64,000 nucleotides of DNA, from contig CAMDDL010000005.1 in assembly GCA_945891505.1 (NCBI GenBank), forward strand, positions 1-64,000. Direction: 5' to 3'. Shown piece by piece: positions 8,894 through 16,794 of this stretch. Positions within the stretch are counted from its first letter, which is position 1; the number at the start of each line of letters is the position of its first letter. The DNA comes from Maricaulis salignorans (lineage in GTDB: Bacteria; Pseudomonadota; Alphaproteobacteria; Caulobacterales; Aquidulcibacteraceae). The notes beneath the pieces are model-generated. The model was not told the DNA's origin. It made no database searches and saw only the letters and a program-made list of their open reading frames with translations. The position numbers and the translations under genes are program-made.

Positions 8894-9579
8894 CGGGTAG
8901 ACTCGCCGGGCGGATATTGCCGCCAGACTATCGCTATTTTGAGCATTGGAAGCCTGATCCAGCCGCTGAGAAGCCGGCAGAATGTGAACCGGGTATCTCG
9001 CCTGAAGCCCATGTCCGCGACTGTATCTTAGGTCCTTGGACCCGCGTCGGGGCCCGCACATCTTTGATGGAAACAGAGATGGGCGCATACAGTTACATCG
9101 TGACAGACTCAAGCGCCGCTTATACCACAATCGGCAAATTCTGCTCCATCGCGCGCGACACACGCCTTAATCCCGGTAACCATCCGACGTGGAAGGCGGC
9201 CCTCCATCACTTCACCTATCGCTCTGTTTCCTATCAATTGGGCGATCAAGACCATGATGAATTCTTTGAGTGGCGGCGTGCAGACGATGTGACGATCGGT
9301 CATGATGTCTGGATCGGGCACGGGGCTACCATTCTTGCAGGTGTTAGCGTCGGAACCGGTGCAGTTGTCGGCGCCGGGGCAGTTGTGTCAAAAGACGTGG
9401 CCCCCTTTACGATTGTTGGCGGGGTACCCTCAAAACCCATCCGCGAGCGGTTTCCTAAAGCGGTTCAAGACGGCCTTCTTGCCCTAGCTTGGTGGGATTG
9501 GGAGCACGAAAAGCTGGCAGAAGCGCTACAAGATTTTAGGGATTTGGATGCCGATGCCTTTGTTGAGAAACATTCTTAA
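8890..9579 (+). CDS. Hexapeptide-repeat acyltransferase of phosphonate clusters
   Basis: A 229-residue left-handed beta-helix transferase. Hexapeptide repeats begin near residue 42 and include YTTIGKFCSIARDTRLNPG and VTIGHDVWIGHGATILAGV, followed by VGTGAVVGAGAVVSKDV; VGGVPSKPIRERF is the usual exit of the helix in CoA-dependent O- and N-acetyltransferases. Homologues occur recurrently in alphaproteobacterial C-P lyase clusters (a chloramphenicol-acetyltransferase-like family). It may acetylate aminoalkylphosphonates, a role filled in E. coli by the unrelated PhnO, but this is inferred. Its start overlaps the phnC stop (GTGA), and 15 bases separate it from phnN. Confidence 0.85.
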   Translation: MTGRLAGRILPPDYRYFEHWKPDPAAEKPAECEPGISPEAHVRDCILGPWTRVGARTSLMETEMGAYSYIVTDSSAAYTTIGKFCSIARDTRLNPGNHPTWKAALHHFTYRSVSYQLGDQDHDEFFEWRRADDVTIGHDVWIGHGATILAGVSVGTGAVVGAGAVVSKDVAPFTIVGGVPSKPIRERFPKAVQDGLLALAWWDWEHEKLAEALQDFRDLDADAFVEKHS

Positions 9580-9594
9580 TCGGCGTTACAGGCC

Positions 9595-10140
9595 ATGACG
9601 GGAACCTTGTACTTGATCGTCGGGCCTTCTGGTGTTGGCAAGGATTCGCTGCTTGAAGGGGCTAAGGCCAAGCTTTCAAACGATCCCATTTATCACTTCC
9701 CCCAACGCTTTATCACGCGGCCACAGGATGCTGGCGGGGAAGATCACATTGCCATTGAGCCGTCTGAATTTGAATTGAAGCGTCAGAGAGGTGAGCTTGC
9801 GCTTTTCTGGAACGCCCATGGTCTTTCTTATGGCGTTCCAGCTGACATTGCGGCTCGGCTAGAGCGGGGCCAGCAGGTCGTGGTCAATGTCTCCCGTGCG
9901 ATTTTGGACGAGGCGCGCCAGCAATTTTCGCCATTGGTCGTTGTTTCGATTACTGCACCCAGTGAAGTCATTGAGCAGCGCTTAATTGCCCGTGGCCGTG
10001 AAACACCCTCTGAGATTGCTGACCGCATCGCGCGTGCCGCCGCTTATGATGTGACGGGCGCGGACGTTATTCTTTTGAGCAATGATGCGAGCTTGGAAGC
10101 TGGTGTTTCAAAGCTGGTTGAAATCTTGGAGACGTCATAA
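9595..10140 (+). CDS. phnN: Ribose 1,5-bisphosphate phosphokinase PhnN
   Basis: A 181-residue guanylate-kinase-like P-loop enzyme with Walker A GPSGVGKDSL near residues 10-19, the GMP-kinase-like RFITRP segment, and the lid/C-terminal pattern RLIARGRETPSEIADRIARA typical of PhnN. It phosphorylates alpha-D-ribose 1,5-bisphosphate to 5-phosphoribosyl diphosphate with ATP, so carbon from the C-P lyase pathway enters nucleotide synthesis. Its TAA shares one base with the ATG of the next gene (base 10140), which implies tight coupling with the transglutaminase-like protein. Confidence 0.9.
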   Translation: MTGTLYLIVGPSGVGKDSLLEGAKAKLSNDPIYHFPQRFITRPQDAGGEDHIAIEPSEFELKRQRGELALFWNAHGLSYGVPADIAARLERGQQVVVNVSRAILDEARQQFSPLVVVSITAPSEVIEQRLIARGRETPSEIADRIARAAAYDVTGADVILLSNDASLEAGVSKLVEILETS

Positions 10141-10964
10141 TGGGTGTGTTTGAAGCGTTTCTGGAAGACCCCGTTCAAGACGCAGGCCTCTACATCTTCC
10201 CAGTTGCCCCCGACACATGGGAGCAAAAGATCACGCGCGTCACCTTTGAAGGCGCAGAGCCGCAGGCCATTGTGCAAGATGTGCAGGGCCGGATTGCAGC
10301 CTATCAGTTCGCTTTGAAAGCTGGCGATCAACCCATGGTCCGTATGGCCTTTGATGAGCCCGGCCCCGGGTTAAGCGACGACGCGTTTATTCCGGGTCTC
10401 AGCGCGTTTGAACGACCGTCGCAGGCGTTGATGGATCAAATCGCGGAAGAAGTGGCGGAGGCACCCTTGCAAATCCGTGTACCCGCCCTCATCCAATATG
10501 TTGGGGACCACTTTACCTATGGTGCGCGCGAGACGCATCTGGGGACGGGTGAAGAGGCCATGCCCGCTTTGGAATGCGGTCTGACGCCCGGCACCTGTGT
10601 GGATATGCATACGTTAGCTGTCGCGGCTTTGCGAGCGATTGGTGTGCCCGCCGCCTACGTCATTGGCGTGCACATCGCCGAACCACGTGAGCAGTGGTCC
10701 ACCGGTCATTGTTGGCTTAATCTGAAGTGCGAAGGGGTGTCCCATCATTGGGATATCTCGCATCATGTCCAATATGGCGTTCGCGAAATCACGCCAAAGC
10801 TCAATCCAAAGCCCGGCCGCCGCTTTGCGCTTAGCATCGGGCGTGGGCCTGAGTTTTCTGGGCCAGACTTCGTGGTGAGCTATCCGTCCTTGTCAGGCTT
10901 TCATGGTTTGACGGGGCAAAGCGCCGGTCAAAAGCTACGCACGCTGGCAAGAATTCTGGACTAG
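10140..10964 (+). CDS. Transglutaminase-like (cysteine peptidase fold) protein in phn operon
   Basis: A 274-residue cytosolic protein with no signal peptide. The transglutaminase-core catalytic triad can be placed as Cys153 (LTPGTCVDMH), His190 (STGHCWLNL) and Asp205 (HHWDISHH). The N-terminal ~100 residues form a beta-rich region as in bacterial transglutaminase-like proteins. Members of this superfamily are mostly amidases, peptidases or cross-linkers. It is the last gene of the phnD-to-phnN operon and starts on the last base of phnN, so co-translation is likely, yet no such activity belongs to the known C-P lyase pathway. It could hydrolyse an amide-linked phosphonate or a phosphonopeptide, but this is inference. 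Confidence 0.75.
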   Translation: MGVFEAFLEDPVQDAGLYIFPVAPDTWEQKITRVTFEGAEPQAIVQDVQGRIAAYQFALKAGDQPMVRMAFDEPGPGLSDDAFIPGLSAFERPSQALMDQIAEEVAEAPLQIRVPALIQYVGDHFTYGARETHLGTGEEAMPALECGLTPGTCVDMHTLAVAALRAIGVPAAYVIGVHIAEPREQWSTGHCWLNLKCEGVSHHWDISHHVQYGVREITPKLNPKPGRRFALSIGRGPEFSGPDFVVSYPSLSGFHGLTGQSAGQKLRTLARILD

Positions 10965-10972
10965 TCTAGCGT

Positions 10973-12784
10973 CTAACCAATAAACTGATCTTCCGCGTGA
11001 ACGGCATGAAGGCGGGCATAGGCCCCTTCTGGGATCGCCAAGAGGGCTTGGTGGTGCCCTTGCTCAATAATCCTGCCGCGCTCAAACACCAAAATCCGGT
11101 CTACATCTTTAATGGTCGACAAGCGGTGTGCCACGATTATCGTCGTGCGATCGACCATCAGATCTGCCATCGCCGCTTGAATTAGACGCTCTGTGACAGT
11201 GTCTAGGCTGGAGGTCGCCTCATCAAATATGACGATATTGGCGTCCGCCAAAAAGGCACGGGCAATGGCGACGCGCTGGCGCTCTCCACCCGAGAGTTTC
11301 ACGCCGCGCTCGCCGACCAATGTCTGATAGCCTTCCGGCAAGGCGTCTATGAAGTCATGGGCATAAGCACGCTTTGCCGCCTGGATAATAGCCTCCAGCG
11401 GCGCTTCAGGATGTGCATAAGCGATATTGTCGGCCAGACTGCGGTGGAACAAGATTGGCTCTTGCGGCACGATCGAGATGGCACGACGCAGGCTTGCCTG
11501 TTGGACTTGCGCAATCTCTTGACCATCGATCCAAATAGTGCCGGACTTAAGGTCATAGAGGCGCTGGATCAGTTTGACGAAGGTCGACTTGCCGGAGCCC
11601 GAGGGGCCAACCAGCGCAATTTTCTCGCCCGGCGCGATGCGAAGATCCAGATTCTGATACAAGGAGGCTTTGCCGCTCTGTGAGCCCGGATAGGAAAACT
11701 GGACCTGGTCGAAGATGATTTCGCCTAGGCCCGGCTGAAAGTCTGGCGCTTGCTCGACGTCCTCAACACCCAGCGGCGCACGATCAAACTCGATGATATC
11801 AGCCAACTCGGCGCTCGCCCGCTGAAGCATGCGGATGTGATCGCCAACTTTGCGCAAACTGCCGCCGAGTTGGAAGTTAGCGGTGATCACAAAGGCAACG
11901 TCACCCGGCGTAGCCTGCCCACGCGTTGAAAGTCCGATCAACAGAACCAACATGGCGGCTTGTAAGCTTAACCACAAAAAATGCTGGATCAGGCCCATAT
12001 CCAAAGCTTTGCGCCAGGACACGACCGCCAAGGACCGCCATTTGCCAGTCACTGCTTCAAAACGCACGGTCTCGCGCGCCTCTGCCCCAAACGCTTTGAC
12101 AGCATTATTGTTGGAGACGGCGTCGGCCACCGCCGCACCAATGCGAGAGTCAGCGGCTGCTGCAACGACGTTGGCTGGACGCACATAGCGGATGGCGATC
12201 ACAAAAGAAGCAACCACATAGACGGCAACCATCACCAAAAACACGATCCCCACCACGGGAAACCGGACCAGCATCACACCAGCAAGACCTAGAATGACCA
12301 AGCCGAGTGGGAAAAATTGCTGCCACAAAATGTCGGAGATATGCTCATAAGACCAGCGGCCACGCGTCAGCTTATGGACCGTTGCGCCGGCAAACGTATT
12401 CGCATGCCAATCTGAGGAAAAATGCTGAATCCGCGCGAACCCGTCTTCAATGACTTTAGCCATACAGCGCGCTGCAGCCCTGTGGTAAACACGGGTCGAG
12501 ATATTGCCCAGCACATAATAGACGGCAGAAATCCCAGTCATAAGGCCAACCGCCATCAGCGCTGCTTGCCCGGCGCTTTGGTCGCTTAATCCCCCGGCTG
12601 CAACCTTCGTCAGCGTGTCAACCAAATGGCCCGCTGATAGCGGGATGCAGACTTCCGCGGCGACCATGACAAGCGTCAGAACGACGACGACGGACAAAAG
12701 TGGTCTTTCTTGCGCCCAATAGCGAGCGCAGAATCCAATGGTCTCGCGCCATGAGTGGCGCGCCTGATTATCTTGTTGGGACAT
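10973..12784 (-). CDS. ABC transporter, fused permease and ATPase (exporter type)
   Basis: A 603-residue half-transporter: six membrane helices in residues ~20-310 (type IV exporter fold), then a nucleotide-binding domain with Walker A VGPSGSGKST, signature LSGGERQR, Walker B IVIFDEATSSLD and H-loop IVAHRLSTI. It probably works as a homodimer exporting a lipid, peptide or drug. It converges on the transglutaminase-like gene (8 bases between stops) and lies 97 bases downstream of the EEP gene on the same strand, so it may be the last gene of the phnF-phnM-EEP transcription unit. Substrate unknown; the context permits export of a toxic intermediate or a phosphonate natural product. Confidence 0.88.
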   Translation of the reverse strand: MSQQDNQARHSWRETIGFCARYWAQERPLLSVVVVLTLVMVAAEVCIPLSAGHLVDTLTKVAAGGLSDQSAGQAALMAVGLMTGISAVYYVLGNISTRVYHRAAARCMAKVIEDGFARIQHFSSDWHANTFAGATVHKLTRGRWSYEHISDILWQQFFPLGLVILGLAGVMLVRFPVVGIVFLVMVAVYVVASFVIAIRYVRPANVVAAAADSRIGAAVADAVSNNNAVKAFGAEARETVRFEAVTGKWRSLAVVSWRKALDMGLIQHFLWLSLQAAMLVLLIGLSTRGQATPGDVAFVITANFQLGGSLRKVGDHIRMLQRASAELADIIEFDRAPLGVEDVEQAPDFQPGLGEIIFDQVQFSYPGSQSGKASLYQNLDLRIAPGEKIALVGPSGSGKSTFVKLIQRLYDLKSGTIWIDGQEIAQVQQASLRRAISIVPQEPILFHRSLADNIAYAHPEAPLEAIIQAAKRAYAHDFIDALPEGYQTLVGERGVKLSGGERQRVAIARAFLADANIVIFDEATSSLDTVTERLIQAAMADLMVDRTTIIVAHRLSTIKDVDRILVFERGRIIEQGHHQALLAIPEGAYARLHAVHAEDQFIG

Positions 12785-12881
12785 GGATTTGGCTTATGGC
12801 GCTTGCACGACAGGCCCGTGACATGGCCGAACAAAATGGTGCCGTAATCAGAGGATTTGTGACAGTAAATCGCGGTCCGCT

Positions 12882-13619
12882 TCAGTCAATTGGATCAAAG
12901 CTGACCAAAATACCCAAGTGGTCGCTGGCAAAGCATCCGCTAGCCGCATCAATTCCTGTAAAACAGAGCTCCGCGCCGCTTAACCGCCAGCCACGTCGGC
13001 CTGCCAAGAGGATGTGATCGATCAGAGCATTGGGCCGCTGGCGAAGGCTAGTTGCCTGTGGCAATAGGCTGTCGGTGCCAGTGATCCTGTCCTGCTGATA
13101 CAACCAGTCAAGGCATGCTGCCTTGCGCGTGGCGTTGAAGTCGCCAGCCAGAATGATGGGGTAATCCCAGCCTTGGTTCGCCCAAGACCAAATCGCCGCC
13201 AATTGCTGGCTGCGCAGCATGTCACCTTCTTCCGCCTTTAGATGAGACAAGTGGAGAGAGACAATGCGGAGGGGACCGTTAGCCGTTTCAAAATCACTAT
13301 AGAGTGCCTTTCGGCCGCCATCGGCGGCACTTGTGGGCAGGTCTAGACTTTCTTCTGCCAAGAGCGGCAGGCGCGATAAAATGGCGAGGCCAGAGCTCGA
13401 AAGAACCCCTGACCTTTGCTTTGAGCGAGCCGGGACCCCCACTCGGGTCAATCCCAATGCGTCGGCCAGCCATTTCCCTGCATCTAACGTCGCGTCCGCA
13501 TAAACCTCCTGCAGACAAATTATGTCTGGCTGCAGGAGGCGACATTCGGCTACGATTATCTCAAGGCGTGCTGCTAAGTCACCCTCGTCTTTCCAGATGT
13601 TGAGGGTGAGAACACGCAT
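12882..13619 (-). CDS. Endonuclease/exonuclease/phosphatase (EEP) family protein
   Basis: A 245-residue metal-dependent phosphoesterase of the DNase I-like fold. Visible motifs are MRVLTLNIWK at the start, ICLQEV (metal-binding Glu), VSLHLSHL, ILAGDFNAT, ALIDHILL and the terminal SDHLGILVSF catalytic Asp-His. There is no signal peptide, so it acts in the cytoplasm. The start at 13619 overlaps the phnM stop by one base (TGATG); a start 27 bases upstream is less likely. The family includes nucleases, sphingomyelinases and phosphodiesterases. Coupling to phnM suggests action on a phosphate ester of the phosphonate pathway, possibly the ribosyl cyclic phosphate normally opened by PhnP, but there is no direct proof. 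Confidence 0.82.
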   Translation of the reverse strand: MRVLTLNIWKDEGDLAARLEIIVAECRLLQPDIICLQEVYADATLDAGKWLADALGLTRVGVPARSKQRSGVLSSSGLAILSRLPLLAEESLDLPTSAADGGRKALYSDFETANGPLRIVSLHLSHLKAEEGDMLRSQQLAAIWSWANQGWDYPIILAGDFNATRKAACLDWLYQQDRITGTDSLLPQATSLRQRPNALIDHILLAGRRGWRLSGAELCFTGIDAASGCFASDHLGILVSFDPID

Positions 13620-14752
13620 CAGCCGACGCGGACGCCCCCGGTCCAAACTCCGCGCACAAGGGCGTGGCCGTCAACTACTTTCACGCGAACAACATCGGCA
13701 CGCTTGCCGACTTCCAGTGTGCCACGATCATGCAGGCCCACAGCCCGAGCAGGCAGACCTGTTACCGTGTTTACCGCTTGCTCGATTGGCCATTGCCACG
13801 GGCCAGCGGCAAGGGCAAAGGCGCACTCAATCAAGCTGCGGGGCACATAGTCAGAAGCAAACCCAATCGGCAGACCTGCCGCGATCAAATCCTTGGCCGG
13901 CACATTGCCAGAGTAAGAGCCGCCGCGGATGAGGTTAGGCCCGCCCATGACAATATGCATCCCGCGGTCTTGTGCCGCATGTGCTGCTTCCATCGTCACT
14001 GGGAATTCCGCGATGGTGGCCCCAAGATCTGCCGCTTCGTTGATGTGGGCGACGGACTCATCGTCGTGGCTGGCGATCGGCACGCCACGAGCTTTAGCAA
14101 CTTCGACCACGAGACGCCGGTTAGCCGCATCATGGCGGGCAACATTGGCGCGGCGCTCTGCTAATCGATCTTCAATCGCGGCTTCGGTTAGTCCTTCCCG
14201 CCGCCACATATCGAGGAACTTATCGATGTTGCGATATTGGCGTTGGCCCGGCGTGTGATCCATCAGCGAGAACAAGCCGGTCAGCGGTGCATCCGCAAAG
14301 TCAGGTAGCCAGTCTGCCATGACGTCAGAGGGGGCCTCGCAACGCCAATGTAGGCGGTGGGTTGCTTTCAAAAGTTGTTTGTCATGCGCTTCGTGCAAAG
14401 CATCGGTCAGCCGGATCAAATTGTCGGGCGTACGCGCCGAGCCTGCGCCAAAGGAGCCAATCGACAGGGAGTCGAAGACCGTTGTCACACCAACGCTGAT
14501 GCACAGGCCATCATGGACCACAGCGGCAGAAACGGGGTTCCAATCGATATTGGCACGCGGGAAGAAGTGACGTTCCAGATTGTCGGTGTGAATATCAATA
14601 ATGCCAGGGATCAACCAATCCCCATCACAATCCTCACCATGTTGGCTTGGACCTTCGACAATGTCTAAGATTTCCCCACCTTTGAAAGAAAGGCTTCCTT
14701 GAATCACCCCTGTGGGCGTTACGATTTTGGCTTGTGAAAGTTGGATGGTCAC
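13619..14752 (-). CDS. phnM: RPnTP diphosphatase PhnM (copy 1, with phnF)
   Basis: A 377-residue amidohydrolase-superfamily enzyme that removes diphosphate from alpha-D-ribose 1-phosphonate 5-triphosphate to give the C-P lyase substrate. The metal-site segment IDIHTDNLERH near residue 55, the MDHTPGQRQY block, IASHDDE and the ASDYVPRSLIECA segment are all present, so it appears catalytically intact. It lies between phnF (45 bases upstream) and the EEP gene (1-base overlap), on the strand opposite the main C-P lyase operon. A second phnM (20871-22016) is similar along its whole length but clearly divergent, so this is a paralogue rather than a recent duplicate. Confidence 0.93.
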   Translation of the reverse strand: MTIQLSQAKIVTPTGVIQGSLSFKGGEILDIVEGPSQHGEDCDGDWLIPGIIDIHTDNLERHFFPRANIDWNPVSAAVVHDGLCISVGVTTVFDSLSIGSFGAGSARTPDNLIRLTDALHEAHDKQLLKATHRLHWRCEAPSDVMADWLPDFADAPLTGLFSLMDHTPGQRQYRNIDKFLDMWRREGLTEAAIEDRLAERRANVARHDAANRRLVVEVAKARGVPIASHDDESVAHINEAADLGATIAEFPVTMEAAHAAQDRGMHIVMGGPNLIRGGSYSGNVPAKDLIAAGLPIGFASDYVPRSLIECAFALAAGPWQWPIEQAVNTVTGLPARAVGLHDRGTLEVGKRADVVRVKVVDGHALVRGVWTGGVRVG

Positions 14753-14797
14753 GTTCGGCTCATTACTGTTGGAGGTTAGGAGGAAGTGGGCGAGAGA

Positions 14798-15550
14798 TTA
14801 GTCAAAGTCTGGCAGTCGTTCATTCTCGATGGTGATTTCCACACGATCAGAGGCCATTCGGGCTTCGCCATATTCTAAGGGGCGACCAAGGCCGTCGACG
14901 TTCCAAGCATGTGTCACCAACAATGGAATATGTCGTGGTACGTGCAGGAGCTGGGTTTCCTGCGCGGTCGGTAAGCGCGAACTGATCTTCGTGCGCAGCC
15001 GCGTATAATCCGGCACGCCGCAATCGATCAGGGTTTGGGTGATCGACTTTGAACGCGCGTAGAAAACAGCAAATGTGGGGAAACGTTCAAACGCAAACCA
15101 ATGCCTAGCAACCGAAATGACTTGGCCGTTGGCAAATCCGAGGCGCTCCAAAAAGATTGTTGGGGACCCACCTTTTAACCCAAGCGCTGCCGCCACATGT
15201 GGCTCGGCAGGGCGGGTATCTAGTGTCAAAGTCTTCGTTTCAGGGTTGGCTGCCTGCTCTTGTAGGCCAGCAGAAAAGCGCGTTCGTTTGCCGATACTGT
15301 AGATCAAGGTCGGCCGCCGTACGAAGCTGCCCCGCCCTTGGGTCGATTCGACCAGTCCCTTGGTTTGCAGGTGCGCTAACGCACGGCGAGTCGTATGACG
15401 ATTTGTCGAAAAGCGCTCACAGATTTGTAGCTCAGTTGGCAATTTGTCGCCCGGCACCAACCGACGCTCCGAAATTTCTACTTCGAGCCACTGGACGATT
15501 GATCGCCAATTTGTTGTCGACTGGCTTTTTTCATCAATAATAATTGACAT
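14798..15550 (-). CDS. phnF: GntR/HutC-family regulator PhnF
   Basis: A 250-residue repressor. The N-terminal winged helix-turn-helix (residues ~15-80: KLPTELQICERFSTNRHTTRRALAHLQTKGLV) has the GntR signature, and the C-terminal ~160 residues form a UTRA ligand-binding domain (GGSPTIFLERLGFANGQVISVARHWF). It probably controls the divergent phnG operon and its own operon with phnM1 and the EEP gene, in response to a phosphonate or pathway intermediate. The start is 97 bases from the nearest possible phnG start, and the shared gap contains candidate operators. Confidence 0.9.
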   Translation of the reverse strand: MSIIIDEKSQSTTNWRSIVQWLEVEISERRLVPGDKLPTELQICERFSTNRHTTRRALAHLQTKGLVESTQGRGSFVRRPTLIYSIGKRTRFSAGLQEQAANPETKTLTLDTRPAEPHVAAALGLKGGSPTIFLERLGFANGQVISVARHWFAFERFPTFAVFYARSKSITQTLIDCGVPDYTRLRTKISSRLPTAQETQLLHVPRHIPLLVTHAWNVDGLGRPLEYGEARMASDRVEITIENERLPDFD

Positions 15551-15589
15551 TTTATTGCCTTTTTACCTGAATACCAACAAATCTATATT

Positions 15590-15642
15590 TAGTCACAGCA
15601 ATGACACAATAAATCTGTTGAATTTATACTAAGGTATCGATA
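15590..15642 (+). promoter_or_regulatory. phnF/phnG divergent control region
   Basis: Several overlapping signals lie in the AT-rich gap. ATGACA (15601-15606) and TATACT (15625-15630), 18 bases apart, form a sigma70-like promoter toward phnG. TAGTCAC and ATGACAC (15590-15596, 15601-15607), 4 bases apart, resemble a Pho box and overlap the -35. The palindrome ATAC-TAAG-GTAT (15626-15637) overlaps the -10 and could be the PhnF operator; an 8-bp palindrome TATCGATA follows at 15635. Dual control by phosphate starvation and PhnF is inferred. Confidence 0.45.
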
Positions 15643-15686
15643 GCATAATGCAAGTCCAAATACAATCAATTCAAAAGTTGTTCGCC

Positions 15687-16172
15687 ATGACCCAATCGTA
15701 CACAGACGAATTTGTTGACAATGCCCTCAAGGACAGTGCTGCCCGCCAAGGCTGGTTGTCGACTTTAGCGAAGGCCCCATCAGAAGAAGTTCTCAAGCAC
15801 TGGGAGGATGTGGTTGCGCCAGAAAGTCAGGTCCTGCGCCCTGCTGAAACCGGCATGGTGATGGTGCGTGGCCGGACGGGTGGCGCAGGCAATCCGTTTA
15901 ACCTTGGCGAGATGACGGTAACGCGCTGTGCGATCCGTTTGGCCACTGGAGAGACGGGCATTGGTTATGTCGCCGGTCGGGATAAGACGCATGCTTATGT
16001 CGCAGCAGTTGCAGATGCGATGCTACAGTCTTCGGTCTGGCACGACCAAGTACGCGACAGTCTGATTGAGCCTCTGCGCCAAGCCGCCGATGCGCGCCGT
16101 GACGCCGTCAGTCGCAAGGCAAAGGCTACTCAAGTCGAGTTTTTCACCATGGTCCGAGACCGGAAGGCCTAG
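15687..16172 (+). CDS. phnG: C-P lyase core subunit PhnG
   Basis: PhnG is a subunit of the PhnGHIJ core that helps PhnI couple the phosphonate to ribose 1-triphosphate with loss of adenine from ATP. The segments ARQGWLSTLAKAP, RPAETGMVMVRGRTGGAG, PFNLGEMTVTRCAIRL and GYVAGRDKTHAYVAAVADA align with the E. coli protein throughout. The ATG at 15687 gives 161 residues, close to the family length (~150); an ATG at 15648 adds 13 residues with no family similarity. Neither has a clear Shine-Dalgarno. The first gene of the operon, it ends 2 bases before phnH. Confidence 0.92.
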   Translation: MTQSYTDEFVDNALKDSAARQGWLSTLAKAPSEEVLKHWEDVVAPESQVLRPAETGMVMVRGRTGGAGNPFNLGEMTVTRCAIRLATGETGIGYVAGRDKTHAYVAAVADAMLQSSVWHDQVRDSLIEPLRQAADARRDAVSRKAKATQVEFFTMVRDRKA

Positions 16173-16174
16173 TC

Positions 16175-16792
16175 ATGAACGCCCCCCTTAATCTTGCAGA
16201 ATTGCGGCCTGGCTTTTCCGAACCTGTGGGAGACAGCCAAAGTGTGTTTCGCGCGCTTTTAACCGCCACGGCGCAGCCTGGCACTCGGGTAGAAGTTGGC
16301 AAAGCTTTGACTCCTCCGTTGGGTCTCAATGCGGCGGCGGCAGCTGTTCTTCTAACCTTGGCCGACCAAGACACATTGGTTTGGCTAGAGCCGAGTCTCC
16401 GCGGCGGCGCGATCGAGAGTTGGCTCCGGTTCCACACGTCCTGTCCGTTGACCGATCATGCTGAAGAAGCCGCGTTTGCCGTTGTTTCGCATTCGGGGCT
16501 CGCAGCACAGATGTTGTCGGGTTTCAACCAAGGTGACGCCAAATATCCAGACCTCGCAACCACCGTGATTGTGATGGTGCCAGATCTTGAGGCGGGTCCG
16601 AATTTGGTGCTCGAAGGGCCAGGGATTGAAACGATCGCCGAAATTGCGCCGCAAGGCCTGCCAGATAGCTTTTGGTCAGAACGCGCCGACCTTGTAGCCC
16701 ATTTTCAATTCGGGATTGATGTGATGCTCTGCGCTGAAGCCACGCTTGTATCCATCCCGCGTACCACCCGCATTCAGTCTAAAGGGGAATAA
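16175..16792 (+). CDS. phnH: C-P lyase core subunit PhnH
   Basis: A 205-residue subunit of the C-P lyase core complex, structurally related to PLP-dependent transferases but without cofactor. Matching segments are PGFSEPVGDSQSVFRALLTATAQPGT near the N-terminus, LLTLADQDTLVWL, and GPGI followed by a C-terminal FWSERADLVAHFQFGIDVML that is strongly conserved in PhnH. The ATG is 2 bases after the phnG stop and the stop is 2 bases before phnI, so the core subunits are translated in a tight string. Confidence 0.93.
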   Translation: MNAPLNLAELRPGFSEPVGDSQSVFRALLTATAQPGTRVEVGKALTPPLGLNAAAAAVLLTLADQDTLVWLEPSLRGGAIESWLRFHTSCPLTDHAEEAAFAVVSHSGLAAQMLSGFNQGDAKYPDLATTVIVMVPDLEAGPNLVLEGPGIETIAEIAPQGLPDSFWSERADLVAHFQFGIDVMLCAEATLVSIPRTTRIQSKGE

Positions 16793-16794
16793 GC

